A stretch of 64,000 bases of DNA from Tubiluchus corallicola (GCA_030141605.1 JAQGDQ010000446.1:1-64000); one strand, 5' to 3'; positions 23,791 through 35,484 are shown, counted from the first letter of the stretch. Translations and numbers: made by a program. The notes: generated from the letters alone by a model not told the origin.

Positions 23791-24536
23791 GTATAAAACT
23801 AACGAATGTGATATTTTAGACTGATAGATAGATATTTTATTTCTGAAAATGAAATTTTTATGTGAAAATTACAAAATCTGTGTGTGCCTGGTGGTTTTAC
23901 CAGCAGGCAGAACTCGGGTAATGATTTTCAGGTCATACTAACCATTTCATCCAACATGTATGCTGCCCAAGGTATATTCACAGTTACACAATGTTATATA
24001 ACAATGTTTTATATGTTCTACAATATTATATATACAATGTTACATAGTTATGGCAAAATCTATGCATACAATCATTTAAATATAATAATATTATCCTCTC
24101 TAACTGCAGAGTGATCTACAGTAATGATAACTAAGTGTAAACGAAGTTATAGTGTTAACCGGAGTTGTAATAATAAGTAACAGTGATAGCAATATGCCAG
24201 TTGGTTCGTTAAATTTTAACATGGTTGCCGTTTCAGGTTTTGACCAGTTTAAGGGAAAAAATTCACTTTTGCTTGGTGTTTTCTCCGTATTTTGTTTATT
24301 AATAAAAATAGAAAAACAAAGTGACAAATTTAATACATTGCGTAATTATAACAAAAAAACTTAATCTTAGCAGAAAACGCAAGTCTCTGCTCGTTCTCCA
24401 CGTTCATCCGCCTAAGTAGAAAATATATTCATCCGCCTACGTAGAAAATAATCCCCACTAAGCACATTAATTAGTTACAAAATGTTCCAAACTACTAATT
24501 ATTAGGAAACTCACAATTTAACGTTTACTTATTTTT
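23791..24536. other. Insertion of about 750 bp in duplication copy 2
   Basis: This interval has no counterpart in copy 1, where the flanking sequences are contiguous at 14693/14694. It may be a mobile insertion, but I could not identify terminal repeats or a target-site duplication. No gene is visible. Confidence 0.4.
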
Positions 24537-24554
24537 GAGAAAAAACACAATAAA

Positions 24555-25143
24555 ATGATATTGAAGCACCAAGATCGATCGATGGCCTATAAAAATTGAA
24601 CATATTTTTGAACTGGCACGAGAATCAGTATTAAAATAGCGAACGATTCAGTGAGAATTGAGTGATCACTCGCAATATAGATCAATTAGACTGATAAGAG
24701 TCAATGATTGATTTTTTGCGGGCGTTAAATATACTTTAATTATTCTGATCTTGCATTTTGAATTTTTGTATGTTTAGGTCTCCATAATAATTTCTATACC
24801 TAACTTATTCTATGGTTGACTGTAACAGTTTTAACAACAAATTTTAGAAAAAAATAGAATTTAAAATAAGCATATACATTTTTATTTAATTTTATATGTG
24901 CTTCACTGCTTTGTTAATACGTGTAAAATGTATACGTGAATTATCAAGATTCAAAATTTGTATCTTTAAAAGTACTCTTCAATAATTAACTGTGTATTAT
25001 GTTTCCTATATTCTGAATCTACTGCATACTTGGTTTGTACCATACGCATAAAGAGGCTGACCCATGTGCCCTGCAGACTGCTATCCTGCGAACTGTGTTT
25101 GTTGTTGAACTTGCCTTCCTCGTGTAGCCAAAACTCCACTTGG
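24555..25143 (+). pseudogene. Duplication unit C, copy 2, with 3' fragment of MS4A-like gene
   Basis: This is similar to 15463-16059. Read on the minus strand, 25143 to about 25025 encodes PSGVLATRGRQVQQQTQFAG and then TAG. The fragment has no upstream exons and ends abruptly at CCACTTGG, where unit A-like sequence begins. At the codons where the parent gene reads ATG TAA, this copy reads AGG CAA, so it keeps the Gln-rich tail open a little longer. Confidence 0.75.
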
Positions 25144-26016
25144 CTTTAATTACTTCGCGTTGATTAACTTGACTTAGTAGGGACTTACAGATAGTCATTG
25201 ACTCATGAGCAGAATGTGTTTTGGTGGATTGGTCGTAAGATGAATTGGATGTCGCGAAGTTCGCCTTAATTGCTTCGCGTTGATTAACTTGACTTTCAAA
25301 TATCACATTGTATCTTCTTGCTCATCTCTTCATCTCATTCTCTCCCTCTTTAGGCTTGTTACAGCATTGATATAGCTTATATTTCCCTCTAATCTTACTG
25401 TACTTATTTACTTCTGAGTGACCTTTTACATTAATAGTGTTCTAGTTTTCTGTATTTAAGCTGTGTACGACAGGTCTGCTTCGAACATTTACACCTGTGG
25501 GCTAGCCAGGCTATGTTCGCTGTGTTTTAGTGTAGTGGTTTTCAGTATTGATAATTATGCTATTTGATTCAGTGATTGTACCTGCTAGTATAGTTATTAT
25601 AATATAATTCCTCGTGATTTGTTAATGATTGTTTTTTTATTGTTTGATTGAAAAAGCTAACAGGCTTAATAATTGTGGGCAAAGTTTAATTTCAGTAACA
25701 GCTCTCCCACCTATTTCATTGCCCATACATAAACGCTAAACAAAAGATGTGCGTTAACCTGGCCGAATGGCAGCCGGATCCAGAAAGGTCAAATTTGCAC
25801 AATTACGCTTTCAAGGAAGTGAAGCCAGATTTTGAATCAAGAAAGAATAAAGTAAATCACGTTTGGTTAACGAAACCAGGGCAAAGGTTTGCAAATTAAT
25901 TCGTGAAGTGGATTAGGTTTACGGTTCGGGGTTAAGGTTAGGGCTAAGGCTAGGGAACCGTAAACTCCATCCGAAATCGGTAAACAAAAAATGTTTTTTT
26001 GGTAACAGAATAATAT
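25144..26016 (+). repeat. Segmental duplication unit A, copy 2
   Basis: The main alignment to 10987-11758 is 25250-26016. A short extra copy of its beginning (TTAATTACTTCGCGTTGATT) sits at 25145-25175, directly fused to unit C. The foldback element found after copy 1 is absent here. Confidence 0.8.
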
Positions 26017-26700
26017 TACCTATTCCTCATTTATAGCGCAAAGCCAGCAGCAGCTTTTACTGAATTAAAGTTATAAGCTTATAGGCAGAGTACAATGGAT
26101 GACGTCACAACAATGGCTTTGCGTCAGCAGTTTTCTAAGCGAAAATTGCCGAAAATAGAACATGTAATTAACTCATCACAGCTCCTCGGGAAGGAAGCGT
26201 CCTAAAATATAGCCCACATCATTGTGTAGCCCTGTTCTTTCTCTTTCTAAAGAGCCACATATCTCCTTTCGAGAGTCCCACCAGGCGCCGTTATAACGCT
26301 TTTTCTGCAGGCTGTTTGGTCAAAATTTCGAAAAAATCGCGAGTTGGGTCCGGGAAAACGCCTGTTACGGGACGCCGTAGCCCTCTCGCAAATTCTAAAT
26401 ATGAGTACTACACCCACCGCTGAACGGGCCATCTATCCATGGCTAGCACCGCCCTCGGCCCGTTCCCGTTCTCCAGATCTCAGGCGTATAACTTTTGCAA
26501 AAAACGGCCGAAAAATGGCCTTTTTGGAGGTTTTTCGCCCCCCGTTCCTCGCGGTTCGAAAAATAAACTATCAATGGCACGACACTAGATCGAGATCTTT
26601 CGTTTGATGTATAGATCGCCACAAATGGTGCCGTCATCGAAGCTGTAGCCTCGAATCTTATATATATATATATAAAGCCCATAGCAAGAGAATTAATATA
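26017..26700. repeat. GC-rich interspersed repeat related to 2690-2995
   Basis: A stretch of markedly higher GC (about 26160-26640) ends in GTAGCCTCGAATCTTATATA and an AT run. Its tail matches 2940-2990. Open frames on both strands (up to 87 codons) follow from the base composition. Family unknown. Confidence 0.4.
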
Positions 26701-26837
26701 TAGACTAGCAAAGGCCCCGCAAAAAAATTTACGTATTTAATGTTTTTGTAAAAACTTGTTATACTGATTTTGTGACATTTTTGTGTGAACATTAGGTAAG
26801 CTGCAGAAGTTTGAATTACATGTAGTTTAAACGGCGC

Positions 26838-27120
26838 GCGCTTACGGAAAGCTACGATGCGCTTACGGAAAGTCAGGAAGTCCCCCGGTTACAACATAAT
26901 TTTCAAACTAACGGCGGCAGCCACCACGCCTGAAAATTTCTATTCAGAGGTAGTATATTTTAACTTTATGCTTTGTATTCAAATTTCGCGCTTACGGAAA
27001 GTCACGACGCGCTTACGGAAAGTTACGAAGTCTTCCAGTTACGTCATAACTTTCAAGTGAATGGCGGCAACCACCACGCTTGAAAATTTCTATTCAGAGG
27101 TAGTATATTTCATATTTATG
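26838..27120. repeat. 150-bp tandem duplication with GCGCTTACGGAAAG motifs
   Basis: GCGCTTACGGAAAG occurs twice near 26838 and twice near 26988, each followed by GTTAC, TTTCAA, GGCGGCA, CCACCACG and AAAATTTCTATTCAGAGGTA. The period is 150 bp and there are two copies. Confidence 0.8.
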
Positions 27121-27684
27121 CTTTATAGAAAGTTTTTTTACAAATTTCTTTGTTATATCCTTCTACATTTAAGTGATTATAGTAAAATAAACCCAACAAG
27201 ATACTGAGTGACTTTTCTTCCTTTGAAAAACCAATTATGTCCTCTTTCAGTATTTTATATATTAGATTGTTTTAGCCATAGTTTAAAATTGGTTGCTGTT
27301 CCCCTTTAAAGATGTCTGGTTGCTCTTTTTACAATTTTACGGTCGATGAGTGGTGGTTTGGATGGCTACAGAGCAGACACACAAGTGATTGTAATTCTAA
27401 TCCCCCCCCCAAAAAAAAACGTTTTAACTGTCCAACATGATCGAAAAAAAAATTGTTTATCTGCGCTAATATAGACAAAATGGGGCACTGCTGTTCCTTA
27501 AGAAACGGATGCTGTAAGAATTTGCATTAAAAACTACAGTACAACATTCATTTTAGTGGCATTTAGAAGCCAGCAACACACATGAGCACCTGAAAGAACA
27601 ATAACTTATTCGCAGACCACAAAACACCCGAAACGAAAACATTACTGACATTACAACCAGTGCCGTAGCTAATGGCGGATTAAG
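27121..27684. other. Non-coding, nothing recognised
   Basis: AT-rich; no gene, repeat or RNA signature noticed apart from homopolymer C and A runs near 27405. Confidence 0.35.
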
Positions 27685-27874
27685 GCGAGCAACCACCCTC
27701 ACTGCGAGCAACCACCCCCACTGCGAAGAACCACCCTCACTGCGAGCAACCATCCCCACTGCGAGCAACCACCCTCACTGCGAGGAACCATCCCCACTGC
27801 GAAGAACCACCCTCACTGCGAGCAACAATCCCCACTGCGAGCAACCACCCCCACTGCGAGGAACCACACTCACT
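27685..27874. repeat. 19-bp minisatellite, 10 units
   Basis: Ten consecutive units follow the consensus GCGAGCAACCACCCYCACT with few substitutions (for example GCGAAG or GCGAGG at the start, CCATCC in the middle). The period is exactly 19 bp throughout. Confidence 0.95.
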
Positions 27875-28508
27875 GAACACATTTTTCAAAACTATAACCT
27901 TTTCAACAATTTTCAAAATGCTCCATTTGTTTTCATTCTACGTTTATAATTAAGATAATTAAATAACATGGTACATTTTTTGTTGAGTTTTGATATTTAT
28001 GAGCTTATTGTAAACCTTTTTATCGTGTTTTAATTTTTTTTATTTTAAATACACAATTACAATTGCGTACTTCCTCGTGTTTTGATTTCAAACACAAAAT
28101 TAAAATGTAAAATCAACGTTAAAAAATGTCTGGTACTTGTCACTGGGCCTGTTTATGTGATTGCTCCCCTTAACATTGGAACCTGGTTACGCCTCTACTA
28201 AAACTAATTAATAACTTCTTTTTTTAAATTAAAGATTTAAAGATTAAAACTAGCTGAACCGTCAAGATCTGTTCTGATCTATCATGCTCGTGTATGATTA
28301 TTAAAGAGAGGTTTCTGCGCACTTCCGTTTAGCCTGGTATTACAGTCGTTGAAGAAGGATGCTTCCGAATTCTAATATTGATGAACCACCTTCGCTAGTT
28401 CAGTGTTTATTCTATGCAAATAAATAGATTCTGGTCCTTCCACAGACATTGCATTCAACACTTCAGCAAGCTCTACTCTTGGGTGCTGCAGTCCGACTTA
28501 CAAGGTGC
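27875..28508. other. AT-rich non-coding
   Basis: No gene is visible. The right part (about 28320-28508) may belong to the 3' flank of the LINE remnant that follows. Confidence 0.3.
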
Positions 28509-28754
28509 CTACTTCTTCTGCTGTTGCTCTAAGCGTCTATTGTAGACATTGGAGCCTGTCTGTTTCCTGTCTGCAGCTAAAATTTTCAACTTCTGCGATG
28601 GTATTGTCAAGTTTGGTCTCAGCTGTTGTAAATCTTTATTAATTGCTGATATCCAAGCTGTTTTTGGCTTGTCTAGAGCTCTTTTAGCAGGTTTCAGTGC
28701 CTCGTTTAATGCTATACTGTTGATTCTGGTAATCTCATTAAATACCCTACTCAA
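28509..28754 (-). pseudogene. LINE reverse transcriptase C-terminal remnant
   Basis: The minus-strand frame contains KPKTAWISAINKDLQQLRPN and then KILAADRKQT. The pattern GRPKxxW...KDL...A.DR is the C-terminal end common to many LINE-encoded endonuclease/reverse transcriptases. Only about 80 codons are open, with no ATG start and no catalytic domain, so it is a 5'-truncated dead copy. Confidence 0.5.
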
Positions 28755-28945
28755 CTTAGCCTTCAGATTATGATTTTAGTGCTCCAAAGATCTTTTTGGT
28801 TCTATTATACAGCTTGCTCATTTGAAATGGTCATTTTATTTTTAAGATTTTTCTGAATAGACCTCTGCGGAACACACCATATTTCTGTTTCCTGAGTTGC
28901 AGTCAAACCTCACTGTTGTACATGAAGATAGTAGTTACATATGCA

Positions 28946-29400
28946 TTAACCCTTTCAGTCCCAAATTATTTTTTTAATAAGAAAATTTTTTTTGGTTTGG
29001 TACTTTTGTTCAGTATGTCCATCTTGTTTACACATAATAATTATTTTTTTTCTACCTGTGCCCGCGTGCTAAATATAGCCTGTATCCCACGGGATACATT
29101 GGGATTCGATGGAAGCATAAAATGTGCTTCATTTTGCAACTGCTGATAATTTTTTATTTAGTATGTGTGTCATGCTGATCTGTACAAAGTCGTCTCTAAA
29201 GTACTGTACCTTGCACAGTTTTTTATGCTATGTAGATTTTCTAGTTTGCCATTTTATCGCCATTTTTAGTATATTGTTATTGGCTTAAATCAAAATAACT
29301 ATTAACAGATCAAATAACTCTCAGTTTTAAAATTTTGTTAATTTCAAAGGCAGAAAATATTCTCGTATCCCAAGGGATACAACGGGTATGAAAGGGTTAA
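28946..29400. mobile_element. piggyBac-like MITE, copy 4 (inverted)
   Basis: TTAA at 28946-28949 and 29397-29400; the left end is CCCTTTCAGTCCC and the right end GGGTATGAAAGGG, so it is inverted relative to the copies at 581, 3040 and 6967. Confidence 0.8.
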
Positions 29401-30344
29401 AGAGTCACAGCTTTGTTTTGATGGATAGTGTCAGCCTACATAAAAACTACTATTATATTTTTCAGTCAAAGTCACGCTACACTAAATAAAAAGCTGTATA
29501 ACTTTGACTCTGAGACGGAAATTAAATGCACTGCGGTGTCGAAATGAAATGCGTCGTAATTAGACTGCACAAAACTGTGAATTAAAGAACTTAATGGGCT
29601 CGTTTGTAAAATCCTAAACTTGTTTAGTTAAATGCAAAGTGCAGGTCATTGTCAAATGCCATATGTGGACAATGAAGTCGTGCAATTTCTATACGCAAAG
29701 TAAATATGCATTATATAACTGCAAAATTTAATGTTTGTTTTGAAATGCAGGCGAAAAAAACAGTGTCATTGGTTTTTAGCAGTAAGCTAAGCCAACGTAG
29801 CTAAATGACTAATGCGTGTCACAATGATGCATGCTTTATGGCAGCAGAGACGCCTATAGAATTAGTTTTTATTCTTTGTAATCATTAACAGGCTTCAAAC
29901 CAGTTGGACAGAAAAGTCACCGCGACATTTGGTTTAAAGTTTTTAGATTATAGTAGAATGAGTTCAGATAAAACTATATACTGTAAAAAAGTACAAAAAT
30001 TGTACAAAAATACAAAAAACAATCATGTATTATACAAGAAACAATATTGTACCACTTGTATGCAGTACAATTACAGAAACAACATTGTTTCTTCTATACT
30101 CAAATGATAGTTTTTATTTTTGCACGTTTTTATAGTAAGCTTGTTTAAGTACTGGTAACCACGGGTTAACTCGTACATTACCAGATCTTGTTTCTGTTAC
30201 ATATTATTTTATACTCAAACTAACGTTTGACTGTGAATTAAACGGGTTGGTTCTGTGTGACTTAAGAATAAAGTGCATCAGTTTCTCAGCCAACGATTTC
30301 AACGCTATAATAGTAAATAAACGGAAATTTGACTGCAAGAAAAA
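29401..30344. other. Intergenic sequence upstream of GPCR 1
   Basis: No conserved gene is visible. This should hold the promoter and 5' UTR of the receptor at 30345, but I see no clear TATA box or initiator. Confidence 0.35.
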
Positions 30345-31340
30345 ATGGAACAGTATCTAAGCAGAACCGATGTCAACGCTAGTTATAACGAAAGACAAAA
30401 ACACAACATCAGCAAAGATGGTGAAGTGTTCAGTGACATAAACCACGAGCTCACGTGTGCCATTTACTTCAATATAACTTTCTACAGCATCGCTTTAATT
30501 GCCATATTTCTCAACGTTCTAGTCGTCATCGCAATTGCAAAGTACAAGTACCTGCAAAACAATGGCAACTTGTTACTACTTCAAATGGCAATGGCAGACC
30601 TTCTTTACGGCGTCAATATTCTTACATTCTGTGATGTGTATTTGGCTCAAATTACAAGATATCAGAGCATTTCAAAAGAAAAATGCATTGCAAGCATCGT
30701 GATGTCACATATTCTTGGAACAGAATCGATAACGATACTTATCCTGATCACAAGCGAACGCTACTTTGCTATAATACATCCTTTCGCTCATAAACGTGTG
30801 CTGAAAACATGGCACATATCGCTGGCCACATTGATTAGCTGGTTGTGGTCTTTGTTTGCAGGAATACTCATAGTGTTTAGAAATGATTGGATAAATTCTA
30901 ATCTATACTGCTCGTATTTCAAAATAATTCGCCACAACTATAACATCTGTCTACACTCGTTCACTTTGATCACTGTTATCCTACTTGTGGTAGCTTACAC
31001 TCGAATTTTGTCAGTAGCACGACGCCATCTTAGACAAATGCAGCCGACGTCATCACGAAGGTCCTCAATGTTGCAAGACATTAAAATAACGAAAACCATG
31101 TTTGCTGTAGTTGGCGCGTTCCTGATTTGTTGGCTACCACTGAATATAGTTACTATGCTTCACATGGAATTCAATGAAATTCGAGGGCAGTTATATGTGC
31201 AAACGTTTACCTATATAATGACAGCATTAAGCTCAATGATAAATCCAATAATTTATGCATGGAATAATGGAGTTTTCAGAAAGGCGTTTTCGTATATTCT
31301 ACTATGCAAAGTTGGTAACCCTGCATTTGCAGACGTTTAA
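30345..31340 (+). CDS. Class A (rhodopsin-family) GPCR 1, intronless
   Basis: A single-exon, 331-residue protein begins with ATG in the context AAAAAATGG. The N-terminus is about 37 residues with possible N-glycosylation sites. Seven hydrophobic spans follow. Family landmarks are present: LN (Asn57) in span 1, MADLL (Asp85) in span 2, Cys114 at the start of span 3 with a partner Cys189 in the second extracellular loop, ERY (138-140), CWLP (262-265) in span 6 and NPIIY (300-304) in span 7. The C-terminal tail is short and ends GNPAFADV, closely like the tail of GPCR 4. This is a plausible functional receptor coupling to heterotrimeric G proteins. The ligand cannot be assigned; the sequence is only generally amine/melatonin/peptide-receptor-like. 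It is the first of seven receptor genes on this strand. Confidence 0.9.
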   Translation: MEQYLSRTDVNASYNERQKHNISKDGEVFSDINHELTCAIYFNITFYSIALIAIFLNVLVVIAIAKYKYLQNNGNLLLLQMAMADLLYGVNILTFCDVYLAQITRYQSISKEKCIASIVMSHILGTESITILILITSERYFAIIHPFAHKRVLKTWHISLATLISWLWSLFAGILIVFRNDWINSNLYCSYFKIIRHNYNICLHSFTLITVILLVVAYTRILSVARRHLRQMQPTSSRRSSMLQDIKITKTMFAVVGAFLICWLPLNIVTMLHMEFNEIRGQLYVQTFTYIMTALSSMINPIIYAWNNGVFRKAFSYILLCKVGNPAFADV

Positions 31341-32977
31341 AGCCTTAACAACAGTTTGACCTATGAATTATTTATTGCCTCAACTCAGCCAGAGCAAAAT
31401 ATTATACGCGAAAAAGAGCAGTTCATCTACTGTGAACGAGCCTGTTTGTTTAAGCCATGCGCAAAGCAATCTTTTCAGCACAGTATAATCAAAGAAACTT
31501 TCTGAAAAAAACCATTAAAGAAAAAATCGTTTTTGATCCAATGAAGCAGAGAAAACGAGAAAATGCATTTGTTCTTAAAGTCGTTCTTAAAGTTAGTTGC
31601 AAAACAGCTTAATCAAGTTATCTTAATTTTACATACTATTAACAAAGAAAAGTCTTTCTATCTTTTATATCATCCCATTTATGAGCTTCATTCATTACAT
31701 TTTCAGATTATTTCCATTACTTTTTTCCTATCACTGTGTGGGACAATCTAACAAGCCCTGCTTTTTGATTGCCCGCAACACATTTACCTTCGTATATAGG
31801 TGAACAGTGTTTGAGGCTTTTCCTGTGCAGTATTTCTTATTTGTATTACATCCATTGTAGGCCCTTTCACTAGATATTGTATATGTAACCATTGCAAATG
31901 TGTAAGGTGAAATAAATGACTTATGACTTATGTATACATTTAGTATATGAACATTGAACTCATTACCTGTTGCTGTTATTAAAGTAAAAAAAAAGTATAA
32001 AAGTATAATAAAGTATAGTAAAAGTAATAGTATAGTATAGTATAGTGTGGTATAGTATAGTATAGTATAAGTAAAGTATAGTATAGTAAGCTTTATAAAG
32101 TATTCCATCAATTATTCCATCAAATAAAGCATCTTTTTAACAGTAGACTTGAGCTACATCTGGCCAAAGCAAGTTAATGGTCAGTAATGGACATTAAAAG
32201 AACGCAAACTCATTCTAACAGTGTCCCTACATGTGTTATGATGTCCATGTTTGCATTGATATATATTATGCACACAACAAGCAATTGTAGCAAGCATAAG
32301 TACAATACCCTGGCAGCTGAACAGAATTTTATAGAAAAAAGTGCAAACGCAGAGGCTCGGTCAAACCAAGTATCGTATACCGTATAACTAAGTGGGACAA
32401 AGAGTGTACATTTTCAGTTGGAGTAATACGTTTGTGGTTAGAAAAATAATTTTAACTATTACTATAACTAATACAATATAACTAATACAACTAGTACAGT
32501 CGAGTACGGCGGCTGTGAAATGGCACGGAAATACATTGAAACAATAACAAAGCCAATTCTGGCTGGACTTCGCAAACGACCTCTAATTCTGTTAAAATAG
32601 AGAATTAACTTGAACTTACAGATTACAGAGAACATTTGTTATAATACTAAAGCTGATAATTTCAATGAAAGTTTTATTAATGTGAAGAATTAAAAACAAA
32701 CAAGCGAATTTACTGAGCAATCATAGTAAATAACCAGAAAATAGCCGACATCCTCCAAGTGGGCTCGTTGTTGGTTTGAGTAGCCTTGCGATTTGCACCA
32801 ATTGTGCCTTCGAACTGTTCCTTGCACCATATCTTTCCACGTGCAAGGCTGGAACGCTTGGATTACAACGTTCATGATGACATTTTGTCACACAAAGAAC
32901 GAGAATCTTTTCTCCCTGTGAAACGACAAGCGCTTGTTCGAAATATTTCAGTTCTACGTATTCGTTACAAGTGCATT
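31341..32977. other. Intergenic sequence between GPCR 1 and GR-like 1
   Basis: No gene is visible. AATAAA at about 31910 could be the poly(A) signal of GPCR 1. From 31985 to 32097 there is a low-complexity tract of AGTATA units. An open frame extends upstream of the GR-like ATG from 32786, but paralogue alignment does not support it as coding. Confidence 0.35.
31985..32097. repeat. (AGTAT)n low-complexity repeat
   Basis: A run of AGTATA/AGTAT units with AAGT interruptions. Confidence 0.8.
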
Positions 32978-35484
32978 ATGAGCAAAATAGACGTCACTCC
33001 TGCAAAGGACTTTGATAGGAAAACAGAGGCTGCTGAAAATTCTGAGGACAATACATTATATCGAGCAATCCAGCCACTGATATGGGGAATGAGAATTTTT
33101 GCAATGTGGCCAGTCAAAGAAGAATCAACAAGCCGTCAAAAGAAAATGTCTCGATGCCATGTATGGCTTGTCTACACAATTGTCATGTTTCCCATTATAA
33201 CAGTAATCACTCTGATTATGCATGGAATACAATTGTCAATGCTTTCCAAAATTGGTGGAAATAAATTTTTGTTTGCGGTGGCAGTTAGTCAACTTAGTCA
33301 ACAGTTCGTCACTAGAGCTTTTTTCTTTTACAAGAGGCATGAATTGGCGAAGTTTCATCGCGTCTGGCAAACGTTACTAAGAAACGATCCAAATGAAGCT
33401 TTTGGCAAACCATCCAGTAATTGCCAACGGTTAGCTAGAAGAGAGGCAATTAAAGGAGTTGTTGTTGCAGCCGTGTGTGGGACACTTTCAGCCACTCTAT
33501 TTTTGCTTTCTAGTTATTTTCAGAATAGCGATACGTCATCAACAAATATGGCCAACACAACCACAACTGAGAATTTGGTAAACAATATCCCATTACTTGC
33601 TGCAATGTCGATTGTTTCGGCTGTGACAGTTACTCTACCAATAATGTTGATCAGCACACTATGTAAGGTCATGGCAAATGAACTGGACGCCATAGCACAA
33701 AACTTTAAACAAATATCAGGAAACTTCTTTCAGATGTACGTCTCAGTAATCGAAGAAAAACAGGGAGAGTTAAGAGAGGATTACAGCAATCAAGAAGTCG
33801 AAACAAGAAAGAGTAAGGCGTGCCTTTATGTTGATTCACTGCGAAGGAGGCACCAGTATGTGACTGTCATAATAACTGAAACTGATGAACTATTCTCATT
33901 GTACGTATTGTTTTTTCACATATCCTCATTGATTATACTTGCTGTGGAGTTATACATGATGATTACCAGATTTGAAGCCCAATTCACAAACAAGGCACTT
34001 GGTAACATGTGTAGATTACTTGCATGGATTGTTGTTGAAGCAGTTAACCTATTCATGCTGTCGACGTCAGCAGCTAACCTTAACGAGACAGCGCATGCTC
34101 CGTTTCAATCAGTTTTCAACCTCTCATCGTCAAATCTACCATCAGATGAAAAACTGGAGGTAAATTTTCAAAGTGGTTATTTATGATCGAAATCTTCTGC
34201 AAAACATTAATGATCCATCGGTCTGAGTGCTAATTTTTACTGTTCGGTCAAGCTTGTGAGACATCAGCTTTCAACATTCTTGGAGGGACAAACTATGTCG
34301 GGAAAGAAAACAAATAGTTTTACAAATTATCAACAGTCGGAAGAGGTTAAATAAAACTTTTACAACTTACATCACAATATTGCAATTACTGAAAAGAAAA
34401 TATTTGACGCTAAGAATGAACATTTTCAAAAGAAAACAAAAAGGCAAGAGACCTAAAAATGCAATCAAAAGATACTTGGAGATGTAAACCTGAATAATAC
34501 ACATAATGCCATAAACCTTTACAGTTTTCTTCTATGAAAGTGCAATAAGTTATGCTTAATTTGTTTTATATGCTTTTTTCTGGATAGATGCTGCTGTTTG
34601 CCACAAAACTATCTGGCCAAAGCATTGGACTTACTGGTTACAAGTTCTTCACAATCAACAGACAGTTTTTAGCAACAGTAAGTAAAGATATTGTACTACA
34701 GGGCTGTGGTAAAATGAAATGTAAAACTGGCAGGGGAATACAGTAGATTTCTCAGGTGTGCATGTGAACGTGGCTTTATCTAGCAAAGACTCGTATTCTG
34801 ACCTTGTGTTAGTAAAGGCCACTAGTCACGTGCACACCTGAGCTTATAAAAAGGAATAGTCTGCTGCAGACCTTGGTCAGTGGTCGTGTCTTTCATTGCA
34901 GCTCTGTTCACATTTCACAGGCTTTGCCGCAAACTCCGTTCTTCTAGGTAAGCTGTTTGTTCCTTATTGGGGGTGTAATATTTAGTAATAAATAGCCATT
35001 TCGACTCTATTGGGACATGCCGCACGGTGTTGGGCGCGGTGCCATCCGTCCTGCCTCCGTTAAAAGCGGACAGCAGTCCAATATAAATAACTTGTATTTT
35101 CAAAGCATCTTTCATTCTGCTCACTGTTTTCTTTTTGATCTGCCTACTAATAAGCAACAATTTTTTACAATACATACTAGTGCAAATTGCACAATTACAG
35201 TGCTTCACAAATTTTACAGTACTGTCTATGTTTACTGGCTTAAAATCAATATCTTTTGCATTTTGATAAGAATAAATACCTGTCTGTAACCATGTTCTTT
35301 CAGTAAATTATAATAATATTATAATTTGATAAGCTGATAAATAAGGACATAAATAACCGTCTGTTTCTTGACAGTAACTTATCTATTTCAGATTACTGGA
35401 GCTTTTGTTACATATTTTGTGCTTCTGGTGCAGTTTAAACCAGATGCATGGCAGCATTTGAATCAAATGAACTCTGAAAGCTAA
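32978..35484 (+). CDS. Gustatory-receptor-like (GR) protein 1
   Basis: Three exons: 32978-34159, 34588-34677 and 35392-35484; both introns are phase 0 with good donors (GTAAAT, GTAAGT) and acceptors (GGATAG, TTTCAG). The protein has 454 residues. I chose the ATG at 32978 because the aligned N-terminus of GR-like 3 also starts there (M-K-V-PAK). The N-terminal motif LYRAIQPLIWGMRIFAMWP (about 27-45) resembles the PL-fGL-P start of insect GRs. About seven hydrophobic spans follow, with a hydrophilic loop before span 5 (RRRHQYV, ETDELFS). The C-terminal exon contains TYFVLLVQF (431-439), the TY-h5-QF signature of the family. Insect relatives are inverted-topology seven-transmembrane ligand-gated cation channels; non-arthropod members are less well understood. 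Intron 2 carries a solo LTR (34692-35080). All conserved blocks are intact. Confidence 0.88.
34692..35080 (+). mobile_element. Solo LTR, family 2, copy 2 (389 bp)
   Basis: It begins TGTACTAC and ends GCAGTCCA, flanked by ATAT on both sides (34688-34691, 35081-35084). TATAAAAA lies at 34845-34852 and AATAAA at 34987-34992. It is inserted in intron 2 of GR-like 1 in the same orientation as the gene. Confidence 0.8.

Noticed and set aside
27685-27874. CRISPR array, considered because of regular short repeats
   Set aside because: The 19-bp units are directly adjacent with no spacers, and the context is an animal genome; it is a minisatellite.
32786-32977. 64-codon N-terminal extension of GR-like 1
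   Set aside because: It has no ATG at the start, and alignment with GR-like 3 supports the internal ATG at 32978.
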